A stretch of DNA of 52,640 nucleotides from the NCBI RefSeq assembly GCF_003946445.1, contig NZ_RHOF01000026.1, positions 1 through 52,640 of the forward strand, given 5' to 3'. The DNA comes from Loigolactobacillus jiayinensis (GTDB lineage Bacteria > Bacillota > Bacilli > Lactobacillales > Lactobacillaceae). Under the pieces are notes generated by a model, which saw only the letters and a list, made by a program, of their open reading frames with translations, was not told the origin of the DNA and did no database searches. Positions 41,164 to 50,252 of the stretch are shown here, piece by piece; within the stretch, counting starts at the first letter, position 1, and each line of letters begins with the position of its first letter. Both the position numbers and the translations under genes were made by a program.

Positions 41164-42168
41164 ATGAAACGTATGTTAACGTTTATTGGGGTGTTGCTGG
41201 TCTTTCTCGGCTTTGCCTTTTTCCAAGAAGGTGGCGTGAAATCAGATAAGCCGCAAGTAGTAAAAAAACCAACGATTGGGATTTTACAAACAATGTCGCA
41301 TCCAGCATTGGATGATATCCGGCGCGGGACTATCGATCAGTTGCGTAAGCGTGGCTTTACTGATGGTAAAACTGCGACGATCGATTTCAAAAACGCAGAA
41401 GGTGATCAAAGTAATTTGAAGTCGATCGCTGAACGGTTCCAAAATGAAGGGACAGATTTGAATATCGGTATCGCAACACCAGCCGCACAGGCTATTGCCA
41501 ATACTGATAAGACGACGCCATTGATTCTCGGTGCCATCTCTAATCCAAAATCGGCGGGCTTGGTCAACAATAATGCGCACCCCGGCCATAACATCACAGG
41601 GGTGTCTAATCGCACACCAACGGCAGATCAATTGAAATTGATCCGCAAGATCATGCCTGACGTTAAAGTATTGGGCGTCATGTATACCTCGAGTGATCCG
41701 TCTGCGCAGGCCGAAGTTAAAGTGGTCCGTAAAATTGCACCTAAGTATGGCTTCACAATCAAAGAATTCACCGTTTCTAATTCCAACGATGTTGATCAGG
41801 TAGCACAAACAATGGCGCGCCAAGTTAAAGCGGTTTACGTTCCAACGGATAACACAATTGCGACGGCCATGCAGACACTGGTCAAAAATACCAACGCTGC
41901 GAAGATTCCTGTTTTCCCACCAGCGGGGACAATGGTTAAGGATGGCGGCCTAGCAACTTACGGTATCAATCAGTATCAGTTAGGTGTTGCGACCGGTAAT
42001 ATGGCAGCGGATGTGCTAGAGGGTAAATCAACCCCAGCAACCACGCCAGTTAAAATTGTTGCTAAAGGTGATCTTATTTTAAATCAAAAAGAAGCAGACT
42101 TACTTGGCATTAAGATTCCAGCTAAGTTGCAACAAGAAGCACAACAGAAAGGGGAGGTTTACAAATGA
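41164..42168 (+). CDS. trpX: ABC transporter substrate-binding protein, tryptophan type
   Basis: This 334-aa extracellular protein of the ABC_sub_bind (BMP-like, DUF534) family has an N-terminal hydrophobic anchor (MLTFIGVLLVFLGFAFF) with no lipobox Cys, so it stays membrane-anchored by the helix rather than by lipid. The TIGILQTMSHPALDDIRRG start and GIATPAAQAIAN, NITGVSN, MYTSSDPSAQ and VYVPTDNTIATAM blocks are family features. In lactic bacteria this family next to such a permease is assigned to tryptophan. The upstream leader with WW codons agrees. GGGGAGG lies before the ATG. The stop overlaps trpY. Confidence 0.85.
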   Translation: MKRMLTFIGVLLVFLGFAFFQEGGVKSDKPQVVKKPTIGILQTMSHPALDDIRRGTIDQLRKRGFTDGKTATIDFKNAEGDQSNLKSIAERFQNEGTDLNIGIATPAAQAIANTDKTTPLILGAISNPKSAGLVNNNAHPGHNITGVSNRTPTADQLKLIRKIMPDVKVLGVMYTSSDPSAQAEVKVVRKIAPKYGFTIKEFTVSNSNDVDQVAQTMARQVKAVYVPTDNTIATAMQTLVKNTNAAKIPVFPPAGTMVKDGGLATYGINQYQLGVATGNMAADVLEGKSTPATTPVKIVAKGDLILNQKEADLLGIKIPAKLQQEAQQKGEVYK

Positions 42169-43064
42169 GTCTTATTACATCAGCGATTGGTCAAGGTTTA
42201 ATGTGGGGGATTCTCGGTGTCGGCTTGTTTTTAACTTTCCGCGTGTTGAATTTTCCTGATATGACAGTTGAAGGAACGTTTCCCTTTGGCGCTGCCGTCG
42301 CGGTTACCGCGATTACGCACGGTATGTCGCCACTGCTAGCTACGTTACTGGCATTTGTTGCTGGGATGTTGGCTGGGTTAGCGACTGGCTTGTTATACAC
42401 GAAAGGCAAAATCCCCATTTTGTTAGCCGGTATCTTAGTCATGACCGCCTTGTACTCAATTAATTTACGCGTTATGGGCAAAGCCAATGTCTCCTTGTTA
42501 AATGAAAATACATTATTTAAAGCTAAATTTTTAACTCGTTTGCCACAGTATTTTGATGGTGTCGTTGTCGGTTTCTTATTTGTCGCCGTGACCTTGATCA
42601 TCTTGACTTATTTCTTGCAAACAGAGCTAGGCCAAGCCTTTATCGCAACCGGTGATAATGTGACTATGGCGCGTTCACTAGGCATTAAAACTGACGGAAT
42701 GACGATCATGGGTTTGATGGTATCCAACGGTTTCATCGGTATCTCCGGTGCGTTAATGGCGCAAAGCAATGGCTACGCTGATGTTAGTATGGGGATCGGT
42801 GTCATCGTTATTGGATTGGCGTCGATCATTATCGGCGAAGTGGCCTTTGGCGAACTGACCTTGAATCAACGGTTGGTTGCCGTAATTCTTGGTAGTATCT
42901 TGTATCGCTTCGTCTTGCTGATTGTCTTGCAATTAGGCTTCAACACCGACGATTTAAAACTAATTTCAGCTATCGTGTTAGCGTTGGCCTTAATGTTGCC
43001 AACGTTCCAGAAACGGTTCCATACGCAAAAAATAATTCGGAATGGGGTGGCGCGGCATGAGTGA
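42165..43064 (+). CDS. trpY: ABC transporter permease, tryptophan type
   Basis: This 299-aa permease has eight or more helices. ILGVGLFLTFRVLNFPDMTVEGTFPFGAAVAVTAI is the N-terminal signature of the BPD_transp_2-type permeases working with the preceding binding-protein family. GDNVTMARSLGIKTDGMTIMGLMVSNG and IIIGEVAFGELTLNQRL form the cytoplasmic coupling region. It overlaps trpX by 4 nt and trpZ by 8 nt, a tight operon. The substrate call follows from the operon's leader and family. Confidence 0.85.
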   Translation: MSLITSAIGQGLMWGILGVGLFLTFRVLNFPDMTVEGTFPFGAAVAVTAITHGMSPLLATLLAFVAGMLAGLATGLLYTKGKIPILLAGILVMTALYSINLRVMGKANVSLLNENTLFKAKFLTRLPQYFDGVVVGFLFVAVTLIILTYFLQTELGQAFIATGDNVTMARSLGIKTDGMTIMGLMVSNGFIGISGALMAQSNGYADVSMGIGVIVIGLASIIIGEVAFGELTLNQRLVAVILGSILYRFVLLIVLQLGFNTDDLKLISAIVLALALMLPTFQKRFHTQKIIRNGVARHE

Positions 43065-43827
43065 GCCAATTTTACAATTAAAGGATATCGTCGTCACCGT
43101 TGATACTGGTAACGAGGAACGACAAATTCTCAAGCAACTGAATTTAACCATTAATAGTGGTGATTTCGTGACGGTGTTAGGAACGAATGGTGCCGGTAAA
43201 ACGACATTATTCAACACGATTGCCGGCAACTTACAACCAGCTGGTGGTCAGGTGATTTTACGTGGGCGCAACATTAGCCGGGATAACGAAGAAAAACGCG
43301 CGCAGCATCTGAGTCGTGTGTTTCAGGATCCCAAAATGGGGACAGCACCACGGATGACAGTTGCGGAGAACTTATTGCTGGCGCAACAGCGCGGGCAGCG
43401 GCGGACACTTAAATTGCGGCAATTGCGGCAAAATCGAGAACATTTTCACGATATGGCCGCTGAAATCGGTAATGGACTGGAAGAGCATCTAGATACGCCA
43501 ACCGGTAACTTATCTGGTGGTCAACGGCAGGCGCTGAGCTTACTGATGGCAACCATGACAACACCAGATATTTTATTGTTGGACGAACACACCGCTGCGC
43601 TGGATCCCAAAACCAGTGAACAGCTGATGCACTACACCCAGCGACGGATTACCCAAAGTAATCAAACTTGTCTGATGATCACCCACCATTTAGAGGATGC
43701 TTTAGCATATGGTAATCGGTTGATCGTTATCGATGACGGGCGCATCGAGGCTGACTTTAACGCAGCGGAGAAGCAGAAATTAAGCCGTGAGCAATTATAT
43801 GAGTTCTTTGATGAAACTTTAAGTTAG
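43057..43827 (+). CDS. trpZ: ABC transporter ATP-binding subunit, tryptophan type
   Basis: This 256-aa ATPase has Walker A GTNGAGKTT, a Q-loop (RVFQDPKMG), signature LSGGQRQALSLL, Walker B ILLLDEHTAALDP and the switch ITHHLED. It powers TrpXY import. The ATG at 43057 overlaps the trpY stop by 8 nt and has GGGGTGG 8 nt upstream. The in-frame start at 43042 lies deep in trpY and is unlikely. A terminator follows, closing the trpXYZ operon. Confidence 0.88.
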   Translation: MSEPILQLKDIVVTVDTGNEERQILKQLNLTINSGDFVTVLGTNGAGKTTLFNTIAGNLQPAGGQVILRGRNISRDNEEKRAQHLSRVFQDPKMGTAPRMTVAENLLLAQQRGQRRTLKLRQLRQNREHFHDMAAEIGNGLEEHLDTPTGNLSGGQRQALSLLMATMTTPDILLLDEHTAALDPKTSEQLMHYTQRRITQSNQTCLMITHHLEDALAYGNRLIVIDDGRIEADFNAAEKQKLSREQLYEFFDETLS

Positions 43828-43837
43828 ATGTAAGCGG

Positions 43838-43868
43838 GAGTTAGTCGCAATTGTGGCTAACTCTTTTT
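43838..43868 (+). terminator. Terminator of trpXYZ
   Basis: GAGTTAG pairs with CTAACTC around a 12-nt loop, followed by TTTTT. Confidence 0.85.
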
Positions 43869-43938
43869 CTCTACGCTGGTATTTCTACTTTCGCCTACGT
43901 ATAATAGAAGTTAAAGCAAATTATAGAATGAGGTCGTC

Positions 43939-46101
43939 ATGGATAACGAAATTTTACAACGTACGATTGACCGGTTACCGGAATATCAAGCACGCCAAAT
44001 TAAAAGCACACTACAATTATTAACTGATAGCAACACCGTTCCCTTTGTGGCTCGTTACCGTAAGGAAGTCACTGGTAACTTAGATGAAGTCCAGATTCGC
44101 GCCATTGAGACAACTTACAATTACCAAATGAGCTTAGTTGAGCGGCAAAACGAAGTACTGAAAAGTATTCAAGAGCAAGAAAAGTTAACACCGCAGTTAA
44201 AGCAGCAGATTCAAAAAGCCACCAAGCTACAGCAAGTTGAGGATCTATATTTACCTTATAAGCAAAAGCGGCGGACCAAAGCAACTATTGCCCGTGAAAA
44301 CGGCTTAGCTCCGCTGGCGGCATGGTTGTTGACCTTCCCGCAGACGGATGTTGTTGCCAAAGCGCAGCAGTTCATTGAGCCAGCTAAAAAATTAGCTACC
44401 ACGGAAGACGTTTTGGCTGGTGCGCATGAAATTCTGGCTGAGGAGTTCAGTGATAACGCGACTTTCCGTGAATGGGTACGCCAATTCACGACTAAGCACG
44501 CCAAGTTCACCGCGCAAGCTAAGGACAAGTCCTTAGATGAAAAGCAAGTTTATTCAATTTATTATGATTTTGCTGAACCATTAGCCAAAATGGTGTCACA
44601 TCGTGTTTTGGCAGTTAATCGTGGTGAAAAAGCGGGTATCTTAAAGGCTGGTTTGGCCATTGAAACGCGGCCAATTTTATGGCATTTGGAACAAGCCATC
44701 ATTCACGGACAAAACGGCCCAGCAGTTGCTTATGTGCAGGCGGCCATCGCTGATGCGTATAAGCGGTTTATTGGGCCAGCCATTGAACGGGAAATTCGGG
44801 CTAATTTAACCGACCAAGCTGCTGATCAAGCGATTGCGGTTTTTGGCGCTAATTTACGTAATTTGTTGCTGCAAGCACCCTTAAAAGGCCGTGTCGTTAT
44901 GGGCTTCGACCCTGCGTACCGCACAGGTTGTAAGTTGGCCGTCGTTGATGCTACCGGTAAATTCCTCGATAAGCTGGTGATCTATCCCCATAAACCAGCA
45001 CCGATGGCTAAACGTGAAGCTGCGGCGGGAACATTTAAAAAGTTTATTGAAAAAAATAAGGTTGATATGATTGCCATCGGGAACGGGACAGCTAGTCGTG
45101 AATCAGAACAATTTGTTGCTGATGTACTGAAGACTTTAGACCGTAAAGCCTATTATGTGATCGTTAATGAAGCTGGCGCTAGTGTGTATTCAGCTAGTGA
45201 CGTGGCGCGGGAAGAGTTCCCTGACTTTAACGTTGAAGAACGCAGTGCTGTCAGCATCGCGCGCCGGTTACAAGATCCGTTGGCTGAATTGATCAAGATT
45301 GATCCTAAAGCCGTCGGTGTCGGCCAGTACCAACATGACGTGCCGCAAAAGAAGTTAAGCGCTCAATTAGACATTGTGATTGAAGATGTGGTTAACAGCG
45401 TCGGGGTTAATTTGAACACGGCCAGTCCAGAATTATTGGAACATATCTCTGGTTTGAGTAAAACAACGGCACACAATATTGTGACTTACCGCAATGAACA
45501 AGGTAACTTCACCAAGCGCCAAGAATTGAAAAAAGTACCGCGCTTGGGGCCAAAAGCTTTTGAACAAGCAGTTGGTTTTCTACGCATTATTGACGGCAAA
45601 AACGTTTTGGATAACACTGACATTCATCCAGAAAGTTATGCGGTAGCCAAGCAGGTATTGGCTAAATTTGAGTTAACTTTGGCAACCGTTGGCACCAGTA
45701 AGGCCCAGAAAATCACTGCAACACCAGAATTGGCAACTGAATTAGAGGTTGGCTTAGTGACGTTGCAGGATATTGTTAGTGGCTTGCGCAAGCCAGGCCG
45801 TGATTTGCGGGATGATTTTGCTCAGCCATTATTGCGGACTGATGTCCTATCGATTGCTGACTTGAAGCCGGGGATGGCGCTGGAAGGGACTGTCCGTAAC
45901 GTGATCGATTTTGGCGCGTTTGTTGATATTGGCGTTAAGCACGATGGCTTGGTCCATATCTCTCAATTAGCTGATCGCTTTGTCAAGAATCCAAGTGAGG
46001 TGGTCGCGGTAGGTGATATTGTCCATGTTTGGGTATTGTCAGTTGAGCAACAACGTGAACGGGTACAATTGACCATGATTCCACCGCGGAAAAATGACTG
46101 A
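43939..46101 (+). CDS. tex: Tex-family RNA-binding transcription accessory protein
   Basis: This 720-aa nucleic-acid binding protein has the Tex N-terminal helical region (VPFVARYRKEVTGNLDEVQIR), the YqgF-like fold VVMGFDPAYRTGCKLAVVD, a helix-hairpin-helix segment (SVGVNLNTASPELLEHISGL, then NIVTYRNEQGNF) and a C-terminal S1 domain (LKPGMALEGTVRNVIDFGAFVDIGVKHDGLVHISQL). Length and order match the family. TATAAT at 43900-43905 is a likely -10. The stop overlaps sprT by 8 nt, so tex, sprT and hom share a transcript. Confidence 0.95.
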   Translation: MDNEILQRTIDRLPEYQARQIKSTLQLLTDSNTVPFVARYRKEVTGNLDEVQIRAIETTYNYQMSLVERQNEVLKSIQEQEKLTPQLKQQIQKATKLQQVEDLYLPYKQKRRTKATIARENGLAPLAAWLLTFPQTDVVAKAQQFIEPAKKLATTEDVLAGAHEILAEEFSDNATFREWVRQFTTKHAKFTAQAKDKSLDEKQVYSIYYDFAEPLAKMVSHRVLAVNRGEKAGILKAGLAIETRPILWHLEQAIIHGQNGPAVAYVQAAIADAYKRFIGPAIEREIRANLTDQAADQAIAVFGANLRNLLLQAPLKGRVVMGFDPAYRTGCKLAVVDATGKFLDKLVIYPHKPAPMAKREAAAGTFKKFIEKNKVDMIAIGNGTASRESEQFVADVLKTLDRKAYYVIVNEAGASVYSASDVAREEFPDFNVEERSAVSIARRLQDPLAELIKIDPKAVGVGQYQHDVPQKKLSAQLDIVIEDVVNSVGVNLNTASPELLEHISGLSKTTAHNIVTYRNEQGNFTKRQELKKVPRLGPKAFEQAVGFLRIIDGKNVLDNTDIHPESYAVAKQVLAKFELTLATVGTSKAQKITATPELATELEVGLVTLQDIVSGLRKPGRDLRDDFAQPLLRTDVLSIADLKPGMALEGTVRNVIDFGAFVDIGVKHDGLVHISQLADRFVKNPSEVVAVGDIVHVWVLSVEQQRERVQLTMIPPRKND

Positions 46102-46561
46102 TCAAGAACTAACGCACTATGTCCAACAAGTTTCGCAGAAATACTTTCAGCGGCCGTTTCGGCATCAAGCCAATTTTAATCGGCGCTTAAAAACAACTGG
46201 TGGCCGCTATCATTTAACCGATCATCATATTGACATTAACCTGCGTTTCGCGGAAGATAGTGATAAGTCAATTTTACTTGGTATTGTGAAGCATGAACTG
46301 TGTCATTATCACTTGCACTTAGCCGGCGGGGGATATCGGCATCGTGATCGTGATTTTAAACAGTGGTTGGTTGCAGTCGGTGGTAGTCGGTACGCGCCGG
46401 CACCCATCCGTGTGGCGCCAGAGATTCAATATCAATGCCAGCAATGTGGCCAAAAATATTTACGGCGGCGGCATTTAAACACGCAGCGTTATGTGTGCAG
46501 CAAGTGTGGCGGCCACTTACAATTAGTCCAACAAGGGAGGATACAAAAATGCGACAAATAG
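46094..46561 (+). CDS. SprT-like zinc protein
   Basis: A 155-aa SprT family protein. The metalloprotease-like motif VKHELCHYHLHLAGGGYRHRD holds HExxH-type zinc ligands. A C-terminal zinc ribbon with two CxxC pairs (CQQCGQKY and CSKCGGHL) follows. Lactobacilli usually carry this gene after tex, and its function is unproven. It begins inside the last codons of tex (8-nt overlap) and overlaps hom by 13 nt. Confidence 0.88.
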   Translation: MTDQELTHYVQQVSQKYFQRPFRHQANFNRRLKTTGGRYHLTDHHIDINLRFAEDSDKSILLGIVKHELCHYHLHLAGGGYRHRDRDFKQWLVAVGGSRYAPAPIRVAPEIQYQCQQCGQKYLRRRHLNTQRYVCSKCGGHLQLVQQGRIQKCDK

Positions 46562-47826
46562 GTATTGGTTTACTTGGTTTAGGCACCGTTGGTAGTGGTG
46601 TCGTGCGTTTGTTACAAGATAATAAGGATAAGATTTCCGCAATTACCGGCCGTGAATTGGTCATCAAACGAGTTGTGGTCCATAATCCAGCTAAAAAGCG
46701 GGACGTTGACTTAGGCGATATTCCAGTGACGGCAGATATTGCTGATATGGTCCAAGATCCAACTGTCCAAATCGTCGTTGAAGTCATGGGTACCATCGAT
46801 CCAGCTGAAGGTTATATCGAACAATTATTGCGTGCTGGTAAGCATGTGGTGACGGCTAACAAGGATTTGATTGCGCAAAAAGGGGCGCGCTTAGTTGATA
46901 TTGCCCAAGAAAAGCAACGTGATCTCATGTATGAAGCCAGTGTTGCCGGTGGTATTCCCATTTTACGGACCATCGTCAACAGTTTTTCTGCCGATCAAAT
47001 TCTAGAAGTCGGCGGGATCGTTAACGGCACGACTAACTATATTTTGACGCAAATGAATCAGAAAAAAGTCAGTTATGCGGCGGCATTAAAGGCAGCACAA
47101 GAGCTTGGCTTTGCGGAAAGCGATCCAACCAATGACGTCAAAGGAATCGATGCAGCCTATAAAATGATTATTCTGACGCAATTCGCTTTTGGCATGAATT
47201 TGACTTTGGATGATATTGCGGTAGAAGGTATCAACAACATTCGGCTCGAAGACATTCAGCAAGCGCAAAGTCTAGGCTATACGATTAAACTGATTGGGAC
47301 GGCAAAACAAATCGACGGTAAAATTAATGTTGTCGTTGGCCCTGCGCTCGTCCCTGCGGCCAACCCACTAGCAGCGGTGCAAAATGAAAATAATGCTGTT
47401 GTCGTCAAGGGTGCTGCTGTCGGCGAAACGATGTTCTACGGCCCAGGTGCTGGGGAATTGCCTACTGCTAATAGTGTTTTAAGTGATATCATTTCCGTGA
47501 CCAAGGATATTGGTATCGGCATCACCGGCAACACATTCAATAATTACCGCCAGGGTGCTGCCTTAGCGCCAGCGACTGCAGTTAAGTCGGCGTACTATTT
47601 TGCCTTGAAAATGCGCGATATTCCAGGTCAAATGTTAACCTTAACCAAAATTATGGCGGAGACACAGGCAAGTTTTAAGCAGTTGATCCAGACGTCCAGT
47701 GATGGTGATTTTGCGCATGTTGTGATGATCACACACGAGATCGATTTGGAACAATTGGCTAAAATTACTGCAGCAGTTGCTAAGTTGGATAACATTAGTT
47801 TATTATCAACTTATAGAGTTCTGTAG
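46549..47826 (+). CDS. hom: Homoserine dehydrogenase
   Basis: Reduces aspartate-semialdehyde to homoserine in threonine/methionine synthesis. The 425-aa protein has IGIGLLGLGTVGSGVVRLL (NAD(P) site), TANKDLIAQ, YEASVAGGIPILRTIVNSF, NGTTNYILTQM and GFAESDPTNDVKGIDAAYKM, and a C-terminal ACT domain from about 350. The ATG at 46549 lies after GGGAGG. Longer in-frame starts lie within sprT. thrB follows. No thrC or aspartokinase is present in the window. Confidence 0.95.
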   Translation: MRQIGIGLLGLGTVGSGVVRLLQDNKDKISAITGRELVIKRVVVHNPAKKRDVDLGDIPVTADIADMVQDPTVQIVVEVMGTIDPAEGYIEQLLRAGKHVVTANKDLIAQKGARLVDIAQEKQRDLMYEASVAGGIPILRTIVNSFSADQILEVGGIVNGTTNYILTQMNQKKVSYAAALKAAQELGFAESDPTNDVKGIDAAYKMIILTQFAFGMNLTLDDIAVEGINNIRLEDIQQAQSLGYTIKLIGTAKQIDGKINVVVGPALVPAANPLAAVQNENNAVVVKGAAVGETMFYGPGAGELPTANSVLSDIISVTKDIGIGITGNTFNNYRQGAALAPATAVKSAYYFALKMRDIPGQMLTLTKIMAETQASFKQLIQTSSDGDFAHVVMITHEIDLEQLAKITAAVAKLDNISLLSTYRVL

Positions 47827-47847
47827 CGCTCGCATTTAACATAATAG

Positions 47848-47916
47848 ATAACTAGCTACGGCAATTTTATTTGTATTTGGCGGAAGGTCGCAAGTTGATC
47901 TTTTTTAGCTAGTTAT
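47848..47916 (+). promoter_or_regulatory. Long-range inverted repeat between hom and thrB
   Basis: ATAACTAGCTA (47848-47858) and TAGCTAGTTAT (47906-47916) are perfect reverse complements separated by 47 nt. The second arm follows a T-run (TTTTTT). In RNA they would close a large hairpin upstream of thrB. The function is unknown. Confidence 0.45.
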
Positions 47917-47943
47917 TAATGATTACTAGGGGGAAACATAGTT

Positions 47944-48813
47944 ATGACAACAATTCGGGTACCGGCAACTAGTGCCAATCTCGGCCCCGGTTTTGATTCG
48001 ATTGGTATCGCGCTGGAGCTGTATTTAACGTTAACAATTGCGGAACCGCGCGCTACATGGTTTATTGAGCATGAAATGGGTGTTGACGTGCCTAGTGATG
48101 AGCACAATCTGATCATCAAAACGGCACTGGCGTTGATTCCTGATTTAACACCACATCATTTGATCATGAAATCAGCAATTCCGTTGGCACGTGGCTTAGG
48201 CAGCAGCTCGTCAGCAATTATTGCCGGCATTGAGCTGGCGAATCAATTAGGCAAACTTGATTTGACCCAATACGATGAATTGCAGATTGCCGTTAGATTG
48301 GAAGGTCATCCTGATAATGTTGCACCAGCCATTTACGGCGGTTTTGTGACGGCCACATATGATGAAGTTGAGGCTGATGCAATCAGTGCGCCGTTCCCTG
48401 CTGCACGGGCACTGACCTATATTCCCGACACTGAATTATTGACCAGTGCTAGTCGGGCAATTTTACCGGAAAAAATTCCATTACGGGCAGCCGTCACCAC
48501 CAGCTCTTCGGCTAATGTTTTAGTGGCCGCCGTGTTGCGTGGTGACCTAGAAACAGCTGGCCGCATGATGGAACGTGATCAATTTCATGAAGTTTATCGT
48601 GAAAAGTTAGTGCCGCATTTAGAACAGATTCGCGAAAAAGCGCGCGCAGTCGGCGCGTGCGGTACCTATTTAAGCGGTGCTGGTCCCACTGTGATCAGTA
48701 TGGTACCGGTAGACGAAGCTGATGAGATCCTCGGTGAGTTACAACAACTACCGTTAACTGGGCAGTGGTTAAACTTGGCGATTGCACCAGCTGGCTTGTT
48801 GATTGAAGCTTAG
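47944..48813 (+). CDS. thrB: Homoserine kinase
   Basis: Phosphorylates homoserine with ATP. The 289-aa GHMP kinase has the N-terminal VPATSANLGPGFDSIGIALELYL, the ATP loop PLARGLGSSSSAIIAGIELAN, VRLEGHPDNVAPAIYGGF and GTYLSGAGPTVISM. GGGGGAAAC precedes the ATG. It lies 117 bp after hom, in a region with an inverted repeat, and is followed by a tRNA-Leu gene. Confidence 0.95.
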   Translation: MTTIRVPATSANLGPGFDSIGIALELYLTLTIAEPRATWFIEHEMGVDVPSDEHNLIIKTALALIPDLTPHHLIMKSAIPLARGLGSSSSAIIAGIELANQLGKLDLTQYDELQIAVRLEGHPDNVAPAIYGGFVTATYDEVEADAISAPFPAARALTYIPDTELLTSASRAILPEKIPLRAAVTTSSSANVLVAAVLRGDLETAGRMMERDQFHEVYREKLVPHLEQIREKARAVGACGTYLSGAGPTVISMVPVDEADEILGELQQLPLTGQWLNLAIAPAGLLIEA

Positions 48814-48895
48814 AATTAGTATTTTAAGATTAGAAATCAATGAAAACCATTGCGCCTGCGCCATTTATTTGCTAAAATATAACAGTTGGTAAATT

Positions 48896-48980
48896 GCGGC
48901 TGTGGCGGAATGGCAGACGCGCTAGATTAAGGATCTAGTGGAAAATTTTTTCCATGCTGGTTCAAGTCCAGTCAGCCGCA
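48896..48980 (+). tRNA. tRNA-Leu (anticodon AAG)
   Basis: Acceptor GCGGCTG pairs with CAGCCGC. The anticodon stem CTAGA/TCTAG holds the 7-nt loop TTAAGGA, giving anticodon AAG (48929-48931). A long variable arm (TGGAAAATTTTTTCCA) is typical of tRNA-Leu. The discriminator is A and CCA is not encoded. The A34 would need deamination to inosine to read CUC. Confidence 0.93.
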
Positions 48981-48987
48981 TCAACTG

Positions 48988-49024
48988 TGAGCGCACGTCG
49001 ACATTAGTCAGGGTGCGCTTTTTT
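48988..49024 (+). terminator. Terminator after tRNA-Leu
   Basis: AGCGCAC pairs with GTGCGCT around a 16-nt loop and is followed by a T-run. Confidence 0.85.
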
Positions 49025-49091
49025 GTGCCCTCAAAGCGGCGTTGTTAGGCGTATAATGAAGTTATCTTAATTTTGAAAGTAGGTCCGCATT

Positions 49092-49844
49092 ATGATAAAA
49101 GAGTCGACTATTGCGCAGCAACTTGATCACCGAACGATTCGTGCCTTCACTAAGCAGCCAGTCGCACCGGAAATTATTGAACAGTTAGTTTCTGTGGCGC
49201 GGCATACGGCGACCTCTAACTTTCAACAAGCATTTAGTGTCATTAGCGTTACTGACCAGGCTAAAAAACAACAGATTGCGGCCATCTCTAAACAACCATA
49301 TGTGGCGGCTAATGGTCATTTATTTATTTTTGTTGCTGATCAACACCGTAACCAGCAGATTGGTGCAGAAATGGGTAAAACGGAAAATCAGCTCGGCGGG
49401 GCTGATCGCTTTTTGCAGGCATGGTCGGATACTACCCTGGCGGTACAGAACACTGAAGTCGCTGCAGAAAGCCTCGGCCTCGGGACAGTGATTCTCGGCA
49501 GTATTTTAAATGACGCGCAAAAATTGATTGATCTCTTACAATTACCACAGCTGACTTTTCCTGTTCTCGGCTTAGCAATCGGCTGGCCAGATCAAGCGCC
49601 ACAGTTGAAACCACGGCTGCCAGAAAAATTTGTCCATTTTGAAAACAGCTATCAATTACCAACGCCAGTGGAACCACAGTTAACGGACTATGACGCGGTC
49701 GTTCATCAATATTATGATCTGCGCGACGCCAATCGTCGAGTTGATACATTCACCAATCAAGTTCAGCAACGATTAGCTATGGTGCCGGAAAAGCGCGGTG
49801 AGTTATTGGCAGTGCTGCGGTGGCAAGGATTTTTGTTAGAATAA
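49092..49844 (+). CDS. NADPH-dependent flavin/nitro reductase (NfrA-like)
   Basis: This 250-aa nitroreductase-fold FMN protein has the N-terminal HRTIRAFTKQPV phosphate/FMN contact (R-x-I-R-x-F), ARHTATSNFQQAFSVISV, LAVQNTEVAAESLGLGTVILGSI and FPVLGLAIGWPDQAPQLKPRLP. The layout matches NfrA1/FRP-type NADPH oxidoreductases, which reduce free flavins or nitro compounds. TATAAT at 49052-49057 is a plausible -10. It is followed by a small membrane protein gene 20 bp away. Confidence 0.88.
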   Translation: MIKESTIAQQLDHRTIRAFTKQPVAPEIIEQLVSVARHTATSNFQQAFSVISVTDQAKKQQIAAISKQPYVAANGHLFIFVADQHRNQQIGAEMGKTENQLGGADRFLQAWSDTTLAVQNTEVAAESLGLGTVILGSILNDAQKLIDLLQLPQLTFPVLGLAIGWPDQAPQLKPRLPEKFVHFENSYQLPTPVEPQLTDYDAVVHQYYDLRDANRRVDTFTNQVQQRLAMVPEKRGELLAVLRWQGFLLE

Positions 49845-49863
49845 TACGAAGAGGTTATGACGT

Positions 49864-50199
49864 ATGAAAAAAGTAAGCATCAGTTTACGCGTAATTTCGT
49901 TAATAAGTTTGTTAACTGGGCTTATTGGTTTTATTCTGGCACCACCAATTATCGCGACCCACTTTACAAGCACAAATCGTGCCGATGCTACTGGTGCGGC
50001 GTGGCAGGTTTTCTTGTTGCCGGCGATACAAATCATTATTGATGAGGGGCTAATTTTCAAGGCAAAGAGACAGCGCCGCCGTACTGATGATCTTGCCTTT
50101 GATTTTGTGCTACCGCAAGAACGTACCTATATCGCTATAGCAATTGTATTACTGCTTGTTTTTGCGTTTTCTATTTATCAGATGATTTCTTATCGCTAA
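49864..50199 (+). CDS. Small membrane protein of unknown function
   Basis: This 111-aa protein has three hydrophobic segments: VISLISLLTGLIGFILAPPIIATHF, WQVFLLPAIQIIIDEGLI and IAIAIVLLLVFAFSIYQM. PPIIATHF resembles the first part of DUF1648/SdpI-like proteins, where P-x-H-F is conserved. The size fits only one unit. The ATG follows AAGAGG by 11 nt, and it may be transcribed with the reductase upstream. A terminator follows. Confidence 0.6.
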   Translation: MKKVSISLRVISLISLLTGLIGFILAPPIIATHFTSTNRADATGAAWQVFLLPAIQIIIDEGLIFKAKRQRRRTDDLAFDFVLPQERTYIAIAIVLLLVFAFSIYQMISYR

Positions 50200-50219
50200 A
50201 TTAAGCCAATTAAATGATT

Positions 50220-50252
50220 GATCCACTTCGCTAAAAGGAGTGGATTTTTTTT
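50220..50252 (+). terminator. Rho-independent terminator
   Basis: ATCCACT pairs with AGTGGAT around an 11-nt loop, followed by eight T. Confidence 0.9.
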
